64,000 bases of DNA from JAWRCU01 sp033542235 (GTDB lineage: Bacteria > Pseudomonadota > Alphaproteobacteria > Rhizobiales > Rhizobiaceae). The first letter of the stretch is position 1. The number at the start of each line of letters is the position of its first letter. This document shows positions 42,840-52,334 of this stretch, in pieces. The notes below the pieces were generated by a model. That model ran no database searches. It was not told the DNA's origin and saw only the letters and a list, made by a program, of their open reading frames with translations. Where the stretch lies: positions 158,258-222,257 of the forward strand of contig NZ_JAWRCU010000012.1 in NCBI RefSeq assembly GCF_033542235.1. The letters run 5' to 3'. Both the position numbers and the translations under genes were made by a program.

Positions 42840-43349
42840 CTATGATTGTCCTGCTCCCGGCTTCGGCAGGGGCCGTTTCAGCCAATCGCGATAGAAGCCT
42901 TCGAGGTCGGGCTCGAAGTCGTGCACGATCGGGTAGCCCGGAGCTGCGGCCTCGACCTCGTGCAGCGTGCCGCATTCCGGGCAGATGAATTCGCGGATCT
43001 CCATCCACTCCGGATCGGGGAGATCGCTGTTGGGATAGACCTCCCTGAGCGCCTCCTCCGTGTCGCGGACGATGATAGCTGCCTTCAGCTTCCAGTTCCT
43101 GCGGTAGTCGCCGAAGGAGTGGCCGCATTCGCACCTGGTCACCCTGCAGTCGCCGCTCTGGCAGATGAACAGGTGATCGCTGATCGGCAACAGGATCGGA
43201 TCCTGCCAGCCGACACGCTCCTGAAGCACGGCCACATATTTGAAGAAGCGGTCGTCATCCTTGTAGGCGCTCATGATGCGCCGCGTCTGCGGCCATGGAA
43301 GCTGGCCCGAAACCAGATCCCGGATCACTTCCTTGCTGTAGTTGGTCAT
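42840..43349 (-). CDS. acxC: Acetone carboxylase gamma subunit
   Basis: The 169-residue small subunit of acetone carboxylase has cysteine-rich segments (CQSGDCRVTRCECGHSF and ICPECGTLHEV) that could bind zinc, and its length matches the roughly 20-kDa gamma subunit of Xanthobacter and Rhodobacter enzymes. Its start overlaps the alpha-subunit stop (ATGA). With AcxA and AcxB it forms the ATP-dependent carboxylase that converts acetone and bicarbonate to acetoacetate. Confidence 0.9.
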   Translation of the reverse strand: MTNYSKEVIRDLVSGQLPWPQTRRIMSAYKDDDRFFKYVAVLQERVGWQDPILLPISDHLFICQSGDCRVTRCECGHSFGDYRRNWKLKAAIIVRDTEEALREVYPNSDLPDPEWMEIREFICPECGTLHEVEAAAPGYPIVHDFEPDLEGFYRDWLKRPLPKPGAGQS

Positions 43350-45550
43350 GGCGTTGCCTCCGCCGCGAACACGGTGTTCGCATCGACGTCCCAGAAATCG
43401 CTGAAGTCCTTGGCGAAGCGCGGCGAAAGGCGGATCGCGCTCGCATACATCTTCTTCACCTCGGGCGCGAAATCGGCCTTCTCGATCCGGGCGCGCTGCT
43501 CAGCCATCCAATCCGACACCGGCTTTGCTCTTGCCAGCCGCTCGGCGCGCATCTCGGCGCGGCGCCGTTTGGTGGTTTCGAGATTGGCGACGGGGAAGCC
43601 ATCGGCATCTTCTTCGATCACGATTCCGAAGACGCCTTCGGCCGCTTCCTTGGTGAGGAACCCGTTCTCGACGTCCCAGGCCGTTTTCGCCGGGTCGCGC
43701 TCCAGCACGTCGCCATAGCCGCCGCCGCCGTTGTAGGAGTGGCTGAAGATGTCGCCGGCCTTATGGGGCGCGGTGATGTAGGGGCCCTCGACTGTTTCGT
43801 GCCCGCCGTGGAAGCGCATCTCGAAATCGGAATGATAGGGGTTGGTGCCGGGCGCATGCGCAAGCGGTGCACCCTTTCGGGCGAGCTCGTGGATGTTGCT
43901 GTCGCGCACGGCACGGTGCTTCTGGCAGGTCGGCGCGGGATAACCACCGCACATCCCGGCATTGTCGAAAACCCGCGAGGAATGTTCCGACGTGACCAGG
44001 CGCAAATGGTCGGTCTTGTTTACGAGCCAGGTCGAGATGAACGCAGCGCCGCCGCGATACTTGCCGGCGCCGCCGGAGTTGGGGACGATCGAACGGCCGA
44101 TATAGACCATCGGCATGTTCTGTTCCCAGATCTCGATATTGCCCATGTCGGATTCCGGGTTCCAGCCGACATAGGCCGTGTCGAGCCCGTCCTTGATGGC
44201 AAGCGCTCCCGAGCCCGCCGCGGCGCACTCGAAATGCGCCATGCCGAACGGCGTGCCGTATTGGCTGGTGCCGCCCATCTCGATCATCGGACTGTTCACC
44301 TGGCCGACGAACGCCTCCTCCACGAAGCCGCGGGCGATGAAGGCGCGGGACAAGAGCCGCTGGAAAACTCCGTAGGCAGGCAGGAGCAGCGCCCAGGACG
44401 TCGCCGTCGCCACCATCTCGTTGTCCGGGTTGGTCCAGGTGCCTGCGGGCAGTTTCAGCTCGGTCGCCATCCAGGCGCCGTCATTCACCAACCCCTCGAA
44501 ATTCATGTGCTGGGTCAGCGTCACGAACATGCCGCCATCCATACCGGCCGGCGTGCAGTTCATGGAATGATAGCCCCAGGGCTGCGTGCCCTCGAAGTCG
44601 ATCGTGATCTTGCCGTCGGTCCCGATCTCCATCTCGATCGGGATGTTGTAGAGCCAGTCGGGGTCGCCGAGCGGCTGGTAGCCGGGCTTGCCGGCCGTGA
44701 CATGGCCGTAGAAGGTGTGCCCGCGATACTTGCCGGGCACGGTGAGCTGGCGCGAGCGCGCGAGCTGGGCGCGGCGGCCCTCCTCGATGAACTCCTTCGA
44801 GACCTGCATCCAGTAGTCAAGGCCGATCTCGTCGATCAGCGCCTTCACGCTCTCGCGCATGTCGATGCAGGAGGCGACCTTGGCCTTCTCGTCGAGCACC
44901 CAGTAGATCGGCATGCGCAAATTGCGCTCGCAGCGGATGACGTAGTCGCGCCTGAGCTCGTCATTCTCGCCGACCTTCTCGGCGCAGACGAACAGCCCTT
45001 CGGTAAAGCGCTCCTGCGCCAGCGCCACGTCGCCGCCGGGCGTGATGCCGCCGGCTTCGAGCTCGTGGCACACGGCACCGGCCCAGCCGACAAGCTTGCC
45101 GCTGTGGAAGATCGGCACCACGTCCATCACGTCCGGCACCTGCACAGTGCCGATGAAGGCGTCGTTGTTGGCGAAGATGTCGCCGTCGCGTATGCGCGGG
45201 TTTTCCTCGTAGCCGTTGCGGATCATCCATTTAATGAAGCGGCTCATAGTGTGGACATGCACCATGATGCCGTTGGAAAGCGCGATTGCGTCGCCTTCCG
45301 GCGTGTAGATCGCCACAACCATCTCGCCCACCTCGCGCACGCCTGGCGAAGCCGAGATGCGTCGCGCCATTTCGCGCGCGGATACGCAATAGGCGCGCAG
45401 CTTGGTGTGCAGCGTCTCGAATTTGAGCGGGTCTTGCTTGCGCAGCTTGAGATCGGTGATGCCGTCATAGCAGCCGGTCTCTTCCATCAGCCGCTCGGAT
45501 TCGAGCAGCCTTTCGCAGAGGCGGAACGCGGTGGAGGGTTTGTCCAGCAT
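43346..45550 (-). CDS. acxB: Acetone carboxylase alpha subunit (hydantoinase B family)
   Basis: The 734-residue protein belongs to the HyuB family and carries features such as GDIFANNDAFIGTVQVPD, TPAGMDGGMFVTLTQHMNF and HSYNGGGGYGDVLERDP. In acetone carboxylase this subunit binds Mn and carries out carboxylation of enol acetone. The ATG at 45550 is chosen because GAAAGG lies 9 bases upstream; an in-frame ATG at 45571 has no ribosome site, and the frame open still further upstream is antisense to nothing useful and overlaps acxA. It starts 13 bases after acxA ends and overlaps acxC by 4 bases. Confidence 0.92.
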   Translation of the reverse strand: MLDKPSTAFRLCERLLESERLMEETGCYDGITDLKLRKQDPLKFETLHTKLRAYCVSAREMARRISASPGVREVGEMVVAIYTPEGDAIALSNGIMVHVHTMSRFIKWMIRNGYEENPRIRDGDIFANNDAFIGTVQVPDVMDVVPIFHSGKLVGWAGAVCHELEAGGITPGGDVALAQERFTEGLFVCAEKVGENDELRRDYVIRCERNLRMPIYWVLDEKAKVASCIDMRESVKALIDEIGLDYWMQVSKEFIEEGRRAQLARSRQLTVPGKYRGHTFYGHVTAGKPGYQPLGDPDWLYNIPIEMEIGTDGKITIDFEGTQPWGYHSMNCTPAGMDGGMFVTLTQHMNFEGLVNDGAWMATELKLPAGTWTNPDNEMVATATSWALLLPAYGVFQRLLSRAFIARGFVEEAFVGQVNSPMIEMGGTSQYGTPFGMAHFECAAAGSGALAIKDGLDTAYVGWNPESDMGNIEIWEQNMPMVYIGRSIVPNSGGAGKYRGGAAFISTWLVNKTDHLRLVTSEHSSRVFDNAGMCGGYPAPTCQKHRAVRDSNIHELARKGAPLAHAPGTNPYHSDFEMRFHGGHETVEGPYITAPHKAGDIFSHSYNGGGGYGDVLERDPAKTAWDVENGFLTKEAAEGVFGIVIEEDADGFPVANLETTKRRRAEMRAERLARAKPVSDWMAEQRARIEKADFAPEVKKMYASAIRLSPRFAKDFSDFWDVDANTVFAAEATP

Positions 45551-45563
45551 GGCAACAGACCTT

Positions 45564-47693
45564 TCAAGCATGCGCGTAGTGGAGCAGCGTCCACTCGTCG
45601 ACCGACACGCGATCCTGCGGATGGACGACGAGCGTGGTGGCGGGATGCTCGATGATGGCAGGGCCGACGACCTCATGGCCGGGCTGCAGCAGGTCCATCT
45701 CGAAGAGGTCAGCCTTATGCCAGCGGCCGCCGATATAGGCCTCCCGCCGGCCCTTGTGCGCGGAGGCGGGATCGGATTTCCCAAGCGGCCGCTTCACCAG
45801 CACCGGCTTCACCTTGTCCGCGGTGGCGATCAGGCCGAGTTCGGTGATCGAGAAGCCGGCCTCGCCATAGCGGGAAACCCGGTGGTTGACCTTTGCGTAG
45901 ACAGTCTCGAACTCGGCGATGATCTTGCGCATGTCGTCGGCCGATTGAACTGCCGATAGCGGCGCCATCACCTCGACGTCTTCGAGCTGGCCCGTATAGC
46001 GCATCATCAGGAAGGGCACGGTCCTGATCTTCTCGCGCGCATGGCCGTCGGCGATCATCTCGGCGACCGCCGCCTTCGTGAGATCGTCCCATACGGCGGT
46101 GACCCGCTCGCCGAACTCCGCCAACGCCGTCTCGCCGGCCCGTGTCGGAATGTCGATCTGGGTCGAGACGGAGTGCCGGCGCATGAAGTCGGCAGTCGTG
46201 CAGCCGAAGGCCGAGAAAGCAGCCGCGAACTGGAAGGTGATGATGTCCTTGAAGCCGATGCCTTTCGAGCAGCCGGCGAGATGCAGCGGCCCCGAGCCGC
46301 CGTAGGAAAGTAGCGTGAACTCGGAAGGGTGGATGCCCTGGCCGGAAATCACGCGCCGCAGAGCGTTGCTGGCGTCCGCCTCCAGCATGTCGATCATGCC
46401 TTCGGCGGCCTCCTCCACGCCGACGCCCAGCACGTCCGCGCATTTCTCCTTGAAGGCGGCGCGCGCCTTTTCGACCTGCAGCTTGACCTTGCCGCCAAGG
46501 AAATAATCGGGGTTGAGCCGGCCGAGGATGGCGTCGCAGTCGGCGATCGTCGGCTCCGTGCCGCCCTTGGCGAAGCAGATCGGACCGGGGTCGGAACCGG
46601 CGCTTTCCGGCCCGAGCGAAACCTTCCTGGTCAGCGGGTCGACCTTGAGGATCATGCCCGCGCCGGCGCCAATCGTGTCGAGATGCAGTGTCGGCACGTT
46701 GAGCTTGAAGCGGTCCATCAGGGGCTCGTTCTCGATCCGCGTCTGGCCACGCGTGATGACGCCCATATCGAAGGACGTGCCGCCCATGTCCGAGCAGATC
46801 AGCGAGTCGTTACCGATCAGCCGGCCGACATAGGCCGCGCCCAGAATGCCGCCGATCGGGCCGGAAATCATGGTCTCGTGCAGGCGCGGATGATTGATCG
46901 AGGTCAGCCCGCCAAAGGAGAGCAGCGTCTGCACGCCGTATCTGAAGCCGTATTTCTTCGAGATGTCCTCGATACCCCTAAGCTGCTTACGGCCCCGTGC
47001 CGTGGCGTAGGCCTCGATCAGCACAGAGTTCAGCCGTGACTGCTCGCGGATAACGGGGCGCACCTCATGGCTTGTGTAAATGCCGATCTCCGCGCCCGCC
47101 GCTTCGACCTCCCGGCGGCAGATCTCGGCAATGCGCTTCTCATGCACGGGATTGACGTGCGAGAAGATCGTCATGATGCAGATGGCGTCCACCTTGTCGG
47201 CGATCAGCTTCTTGGCGGCGGCATGCACCTCGTGCTCGTAGAGCGGCAGCACGATGTCGCCGAACTGGTCGATGCGCTCGGTGACGCCATGCGTGCGCCG
47301 GCGCGGCACGAGCGGATCGGGATGATGATGGGTGACCGCATGCAGCCGGTCGGCGTAGGAATAGTCCGCCCAGGCCTGCAGGCCGCGGCCCATCAACACC
47401 ATGTCCTCCATACCCCTGGTCGTGATCAGCCCGAGCTTGCGGCCGGTCCGGGAGAGCAGGGTGTTGAGCATTCCCGTGCCCGAATAGAGCACCACGTTGA
47501 CGCCCGAGAACAGCTCCTCGAGCGAGATGCCCCAGGCATCTGCCGCGTCCTCGGCCGAGGCAATGAAGCCTTCTGCCTCGTTCCTCGGCGTGGTCGCCGA
47601 CTTGCCGATCTTGAAATGGCCGTCGGCATCCACGAGGATCGTGTCGGTCATGGTGCCGCCGGCGTCGATGCCGATAACGATGGGCTGGGTCAC
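45564..47693 (-). CDS. acxA: Acetone carboxylase beta subunit (hydantoinase A family)
   Basis: The 709-residue protein of the HyuA/N-methylhydantoinase A family has an actin-like ATPase start (VIGIDAGGTMTDTILVD), SDMGGTSFDMGVI in the middle and GGSGPLHLAG near 470. In acetone carboxylase the beta subunit uses ATP to phosphorylate acetone and bicarbonate. Translation starts at GTG 47693 after GGAAAGG. It is the first gene of the operon and faces the LuxR-type regulator across a 92-base divergent promoter region. Confidence 0.92.
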   Translation of the reverse strand: MTQPIVIGIDAGGTMTDTILVDADGHFKIGKSATTPRNEAEGFIASAEDAADAWGISLEELFSGVNVVLYSGTGMLNTLLSRTGRKLGLITTRGMEDMVLMGRGLQAWADYSYADRLHAVTHHHPDPLVPRRRTHGVTERIDQFGDIVLPLYEHEVHAAAKKLIADKVDAICIMTIFSHVNPVHEKRIAEICRREVEAAGAEIGIYTSHEVRPVIREQSRLNSVLIEAYATARGRKQLRGIEDISKKYGFRYGVQTLLSFGGLTSINHPRLHETMISGPIGGILGAAYVGRLIGNDSLICSDMGGTSFDMGVITRGQTRIENEPLMDRFKLNVPTLHLDTIGAGAGMILKVDPLTRKVSLGPESAGSDPGPICFAKGGTEPTIADCDAILGRLNPDYFLGGKVKLQVEKARAAFKEKCADVLGVGVEEAAEGMIDMLEADASNALRRVISGQGIHPSEFTLLSYGGSGPLHLAGCSKGIGFKDIITFQFAAAFSAFGCTTADFMRRHSVSTQIDIPTRAGETALAEFGERVTAVWDDLTKAAVAEMIADGHAREKIRTVPFLMMRYTGQLEDVEVMAPLSAVQSADDMRKIIAEFETVYAKVNHRVSRYGEAGFSITELGLIATADKVKPVLVKRPLGKSDPASAHKGRREAYIGGRWHKADLFEMDLLQPGHEVVGPAIIEHPATTLVVHPQDRVSVDEWTLLHYAHA

Positions 47694-47785
47694 GGTCGCC
47701 TTTCCGGATCTTTCCAGTTTGAGACCAGCCTAGATTCCGGCAGCGCGCGGGCGCCATATGCCTAAAGACACAATGACAGCCGGCA

Positions 47786-48580
47786 ATGAATATCCAACAA
47801 GACGTCATGCGCGCGGGGAAGATATGGGAGCCGATGGCCAGGGCCATCGCCGCGACAGGTACCGACGAGCACGTTGACCGTCTCATCGACCTGATCGGCG
47901 CCGACATCCACCACGATCTCGTAACCGTGACGCGCTATTCGGCGACCAGGAAGCCGGAATTTGTGAAGCACCGGCGCTTCTCCGACGAAATGGTGCGGAG
48001 CTACCTGGAGAACTACTACGTCTTCGACCCGTTCTATGCCTCCTGGCGGCGCCAGCGGCGCCTGGGCATCATGCCGCTGCGGGCACTGGCCGACGATGAG
48101 GTGAAGCGCGGACAGTACATCGCCGGATTCCTGGCGCAGTCCGAGATCGTCGATGAGGTCGGAATCCTGCTGGAGGACGGCGGAGACTGGTGCCTCGGCA
48201 TCTTCCTGGACCGGTCGACGAAGCCTTTCCGGGATGCCGAGATCAACGAACTCAACGACCGCTACCCGGTCTTCGCCGCCCTGCATGCACTCGATATCCG
48301 TGCCCGCGGATCGGATTTTTCGCGGACATCTGCGCCAGATGGACCAGGTGCGACGCCGCGCAAGGAGCCCAGCATTCCCGCTGGACTCTGGCCGGAACTG
48401 AGCGCGCGCGAGCGGCAACTGGTCCAATTGATCCTGGCTGGCCATCCGACAGCGACGATTGCCGAACGCCTCGGAATTGCGGTTGGAACGGTCAAGAACC
48501 ATCGCCGGCGGATCTACGAGAAGCTCGACATCACCACCGAGCGGGAACTGTTTCTGCAGTTCTTCGAATTCAAGACGTGA
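47786..48580 (+). CDS. LuxR-type transcriptional regulator, likely regulator of acx
   Basis: This is a 264-residue protein. The C-terminal ~65 residues form a LuxR/GerE helix-turn-helix (LSARERQLVQLILAGHPTA, TIAERLGIAVGTVKNHRRRI). The N-terminal ~180 residues form an uncharacterised sensor-like domain (SYLENYYVFDPFYASWRRQR), reminiscent of the size of autoinducer-binding domains but without a match I can assert. It is divergent from acxA, so control of acetone use is the natural inference. Known acetone carboxylase operons are often sigma-54/AcxR controlled, so a LuxR type would be a variation. Confidence 0.82.
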   Translation: MNIQQDVMRAGKIWEPMARAIAATGTDEHVDRLIDLIGADIHHDLVTVTRYSATRKPEFVKHRRFSDEMVRSYLENYYVFDPFYASWRRQRRLGIMPLRALADDEVKRGQYIAGFLAQSEIVDEVGILLEDGGDWCLGIFLDRSTKPFRDAEINELNDRYPVFAALHALDIRARGSDFSRTSAPDGPGATPRKEPSIPAGLWPELSARERQLVQLILAGHPTATIAERLGIAVGTVKNHRRRIYEKLDITTERELFLQFFEFKT

Positions 48581-48650
48581 TTGCGCCATAAGCAGTCATT
48601 GGCCCCGCGCAAGGGCTATGCTATGCGGCACGCTCACAGAGACCCCGACC

Positions 48651-50471
48651 ATGACGATGACCGACGACGCAGCCCGCGCATCCTTGCCGGCTGCGATACA
48701 CCCCGCACTCGCTGCCGCCCTCGCGGCGAAGGGCTACAGCCAGCTGACGCCCGTCCAGGTGGAGATGGCGACTGGAGACCACCGAGAGGCTGACCTGCTG
48801 GTCTCGGCTCAGACCGGCTCTGGAAAGACGGTCGCCTTCGGCATCGCAATCGCCTCGACCCTGCTTGGAAGCGCCGAACATTTCGACGCAGCCGGCCGGC
48901 CACTCGGCCTCATCATCGCGCCGACGCGCGAACTCGCGATGCAGGTGCAGCGGGAACTCGACTGGCTCTACGCGGCGACGGGCATGATGACTGCGACCTG
49001 CGTCGGCGGCATGGACATGCGCAAGGAGCGCCGTGCGCTGGAGCGAGGATCGCATCTTGTCGTTGGTACGCCGGGGCGCTTGCGCGACCATATCACCAAG
49101 GGCGCGCTGGACCTTGGCGCGGTACGCGCCGTGGTGCTCGACGAGGCCGACGAGATGCTGGACCTCGGTTTCCGTGAAGACCTGGAATTCATCCTCAGCG
49201 CAGCCCCGTCGGAGCGCCGGACGCTGCTGTTCTCGGCGACGGTGCCGCGCGGCATCGCCGAGCTGGCAAAAATTTTCCAGAGGGATGCGGTGCGGATCGC
49301 AGCGACCGCATCGACAGAGCAGCATGCCGACATCGAGTACCAGCTGATGCTGGTGCGGCGCGACGAGCGCGAGCACGCCGTGATCAACACGCTGCTCGAT
49401 TCTGACGCCACCAGCGCATTGGTGTTCTGTCATACGCGCGAGGCGGTTCGTCACCTCACAGCGCGCCTCGCCAACCGGGGTTTTTCGGTCGTCTCGCTCT
49501 CAGGCGAGATGGCGCAGTCCGAGCGGTCGAACGCGCTGCAGTCGATGCGCGACGGCCGGTCGCATGTCTGTGTGGCTACCGACGTCGCCGCGCGCGGCAT
49601 CGACCTGCCGAACCTCGATCTGGTGATCCATGCCGACGTGCCGAGCAACCCCGCGACGCTGCTTCATCGCTCCGGCCGGACGGGCCGCGCCGGCCGCAAG
49701 GGCATCTGCGTGCTCATCGTGCCCGAGAACAGGCGCGGCGCTGCGCAACGTGTGCTCGCGCTGGCCAAGCTGACGGCCACCGTGCGTGCGGCGCCGGCGA
49801 TTGCCGAGATCGAGGCACGCTACCGCAGGCAGATCCTGGACACCGCGGTTTCCGCTGGAGAGCCCGATGAGGCAGAGGCGGCCTTCGTCAACGAACTGCT
49901 TGCCCAGGTCGCTCCGGAGCGGATCGCGGCCGCCTTCCTGCGCCAGCAGCTCGCCGCCCGGCCCGTGCCGGAGGACCTTTCTCCGCTGCCGGTCGGCGAC
50001 ATGTCAGCCAGGAAGCCGAAGCGCGAGAGGCGGTTTGAGGAAGAACGCGGCCCGTCGCCGGCTCGCGAGCCGCGTGGTCCGGATATGGAAGGCGGCGTCT
50101 GGTTCACCATTTCGCTCGGCCGCAAGCAGCGCGCCGATCCGAAGTGGCTGCTGCCGATGATCTGCAAGGCGGGCGGTGTGACGAAGCGCGACGTCGGCTC
50201 GATCAGGATCGATGACACCGAGACCCGCTTCGAGATCTCCGCCGAAAGTGCTGCGGATTTTGCGCAACAGATCAAGCGCCCTGGCGGCGTGGAAAGGGGG
50301 ATCGTCATCGCGCCGGCTGGCGAGATGCGCGAAAAACCTCGGCAGGCGAAGCCGAAATTCAAGCGGGACGGCAAGCCGTTTCACAAGCCGGCGCACGGAG
50401 GCAAGGCCGCAACGGCGGAGCGGCGCCCAACAGGCAAGCCCAAGGTCAGAAAGCCGAAGGGCCGCGCCTGA
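48651..50471 (+). CDS. DEAD-box RNA helicase with DbpA-like RNA-binding domain
   Basis: The 606-residue helicase has all core motifs: Q-motif region YSQLTPVQ, AQTGSGKT (about 53-60), PTRELAMQ, DEAD (164-167), SAT, VATDVAARGIDLP and HRSGRTGRAGRKG. The C-terminus adds a DbpA/CsdA-type RNA-binding domain (WFTISLGRKQRADPKWLLPM, about 480-545) and a basic tail. Such enzymes remodel ribosomal RNA or structured mRNA, often in the cold. The start at 48651 fits the family; a second ATG lies two codons on. It follows the LuxR-type gene by 70 bases but is probably independent. Confidence 0.92.
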   Translation: MTMTDDAARASLPAAIHPALAAALAAKGYSQLTPVQVEMATGDHREADLLVSAQTGSGKTVAFGIAIASTLLGSAEHFDAAGRPLGLIIAPTRELAMQVQRELDWLYAATGMMTATCVGGMDMRKERRALERGSHLVVGTPGRLRDHITKGALDLGAVRAVVLDEADEMLDLGFREDLEFILSAAPSERRTLLFSATVPRGIAELAKIFQRDAVRIAATASTEQHADIEYQLMLVRRDEREHAVINTLLDSDATSALVFCHTREAVRHLTARLANRGFSVVSLSGEMAQSERSNALQSMRDGRSHVCVATDVAARGIDLPNLDLVIHADVPSNPATLLHRSGRTGRAGRKGICVLIVPENRRGAAQRVLALAKLTATVRAAPAIAEIEARYRRQILDTAVSAGEPDEAEAAFVNELLAQVAPERIAAAFLRQQLAARPVPEDLSPLPVGDMSARKPKRERRFEEERGPSPAREPRGPDMEGGVWFTISLGRKQRADPKWLLPMICKAGGVTKRDVGSIRIDDTETRFEISAESAADFAQQIKRPGGVERGIVIAPAGEMREKPRQAKPKFKRDGKPFHKPAHGGKAATAERRPTGKPKVRKPKGRA

Positions 50472-50477
50472 CGCCGG

Positions 50478-52100
50478 TCAGCTCCGCAGGCCCGGCGCCT
50501 CCCGACCCGTGCTCTCGACATATTCCGTGTAGCCGCCGCCATACGTTTGCAGGCCGTCCGGTGTCAGTTCCAGCACGCGGTTGGATAGGGCGGCAAGGAA
50601 GTGTCGATCATGGCTGACAAAAAGCATCGCGCCCTCGAAGCGCGACAGAGCCTCGATTAACATCTGCTTCGTAGCAATATCCAGATGGTTGGTGGGCTCG
50701 TCGAGAACGAGGAAGTTCGGTGGATCGAAGAGCATCTTGGCCATCACCAGCCGCGCCTTCTCCCCACCTGACAACACGCGGCACTTCTTCTCGATCTCGT
50801 CACCTGAGAAACCGAAACATCCGGCCAATGCGCGCAGCGGTGCCTGACCTGCCTGCGGGAATGAATCCTCCAGGGATTGCAGCACCGTGCGATCGCCATC
50901 GAGCAGTTCCATCGCATGCTGCGCGAAATAGCCCATCCGCACGCTCGGGCCGCGTGCAACGGATCCCTGGTCCGGCTCCGACTCGCCCGCAACGAGCTTC
51001 AGCAGCGTCGACTTGCCGGCACCGTTCACACCCATCACGCACCAGCGCTCGCGCCTGCGTATCTGGAAGTCGAGGCCTTCATAGATCTTTCGAGTGCCGT
51101 AGCTCTTGTGGATGTTCTTCAACGTTGCCACGTCCTCGCCCGACCGCGGCGCAGGCTGAAACTCGAAGCGGACCGTCTGCTGGCGCTTCGGTGGCTCGAC
51201 CTTGTCGATCTTTTCCAGTTTCTTGACCCGGCTCTGGACCTGTGCCGCATGCGATGCACGTGCCTTGAAGCGCTCGATGAATGCAATCTCCTTGGCGAGC
51301 ATGGCCTGTTGGCGCTCGAACTGCGCCTGCTGATGCGCCTCCGCAACGGCGCGTTGCTGGCGGTAGAATTCGTAGTCGCCGGAATAGGATGTTAGCGACC
51401 CGCCATCGATCTCGACGATCTTGCTGACGATGCGGTTCATGAACTCACGATCGTGCGACGTCATCAGGAGCGCGCCGTCGAACCCCTCGAGGAAATTCTC
51501 GAGCCAGATCAGGCTCTCGATATCGAGATGGTTGCTCGGCTCGTCGAGCAGCAAGACATCAGGTCGCATCAGCAGGATTCTGGCCAGCGCAACGCGCATC
51601 TTCCACCCGCCGGAAAGCTTTTCGACGTCGTAGTCCATCATTTCCTGGCTGAACCCCAGGCCGGCGAGCACCTCCCGCGCGCGGCCGTCGATCGCGTAGC
51701 CGTCGAGCTCGTCGAAACGGCCCTGCACGTCGCCATAGCGCGCGATCAGATCGTCCATTTCGTCGCCGCGGTCGGGGTCGCCCATGGCTGCTTCCAGCTC
51801 GGCCATCTCGGCGGCGAGCGCGCTTACCGGTCCGACGCCGTCGATCACTTCGTGCACGGCGCTCCTGCCGGACATGTCGCCGACGTCCTGGCTGAAATAC
51901 CCGATAGTGACGCCGCGATCGACGGACACCTGTCCCTCGTCCGGCAGTTCTTGGCCGGTGATCATGCGGAAGAGCGTGGTCTTGCCCGCACCGTTCGGTC
52001 CCACGAGCCCAACCTTCTCGCCGCGCTGGAGCGCTGCCGAGGCTTCGATGAAGACGATCTGCTTGCCGTTTTGCTTGCTGATATTTTCGAGGCGGATCAT
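50478..52100 (-). CDS. ABC-F family ATPase (Uup/YheS type)
   Basis: The 540-residue soluble protein has two ATPase domains and no membrane part: Walker A GPNGAGKTT and GVNGAGKST, signatures LSGGWKMRVALARIL and LSGGEKARLVMAKML, Walker B LLLDEPSNHLD and LVLDEPTNHLD. A charged linker lies between (about 230-310, rich in Gln and Lys), the region that contacts tRNA and peptidyl transferase centre in ABC-F translation factors. The ATG at 52100 follows GAGGCGGATC. It is convergent with the DEAD-box gene. Confidence 0.92.
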   Translation of the reverse strand: MIRLENISKQNGKQIVFIEASAALQRGEKVGLVGPNGAGKTTLFRMITGQELPDEGQVSVDRGVTIGYFSQDVGDMSGRSAVHEVIDGVGPVSALAAEMAELEAAMGDPDRGDEMDDLIARYGDVQGRFDELDGYAIDGRAREVLAGLGFSQEMMDYDVEKLSGGWKMRVALARILLMRPDVLLLDEPSNHLDIESLIWLENFLEGFDGALLMTSHDREFMNRIVSKIVEIDGGSLTSYSGDYEFYRQQRAVAEAHQQAQFERQQAMLAKEIAFIERFKARASHAAQVQSRVKKLEKIDKVEPPKRQQTVRFEFQPAPRSGEDVATLKNIHKSYGTRKIYEGLDFQIRRRERWCVMGVNGAGKSTLLKLVAGESEPDQGSVARGPSVRMGYFAQHAMELLDGDRTVLQSLEDSFPQAGQAPLRALAGCFGFSGDEIEKKCRVLSGGEKARLVMAKMLFDPPNFLVLDEPTNHLDIATKQMLIEALSRFEGAMLFVSHDRHFLAALSNRVLELTPDGLQTYGGGYTEYVESTGREAPGLRS

Positions 52101-52334
52101 GATTTTCCGATGAGTTGCGAGGTTCCGCCGACGTAAACGAAACCTGCCGCCGCTAAACCATCGCCGACGCGCCAAAGCAAGGGCGGTCTATGTCGCAAGC
52201 GGGTTCAGCGTCAAGCAGACATCGGCGATAGTTCCGACACATGCGAGCATCAGGTTGCGCGCTGTTGCGGTCTTCAAGTCACAGCGGCCCTTCATGTCCG
52301 CTGCGGGCCATCTCCCGTCATTTCTGCACGGGTG

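Noticed and set aside
40939..45655. Long plus-strand open frames opposite choX, the SDR and acxB
   Set aside because: Antisense shadows of well-recognised genes, with no family features or ribosome sites.
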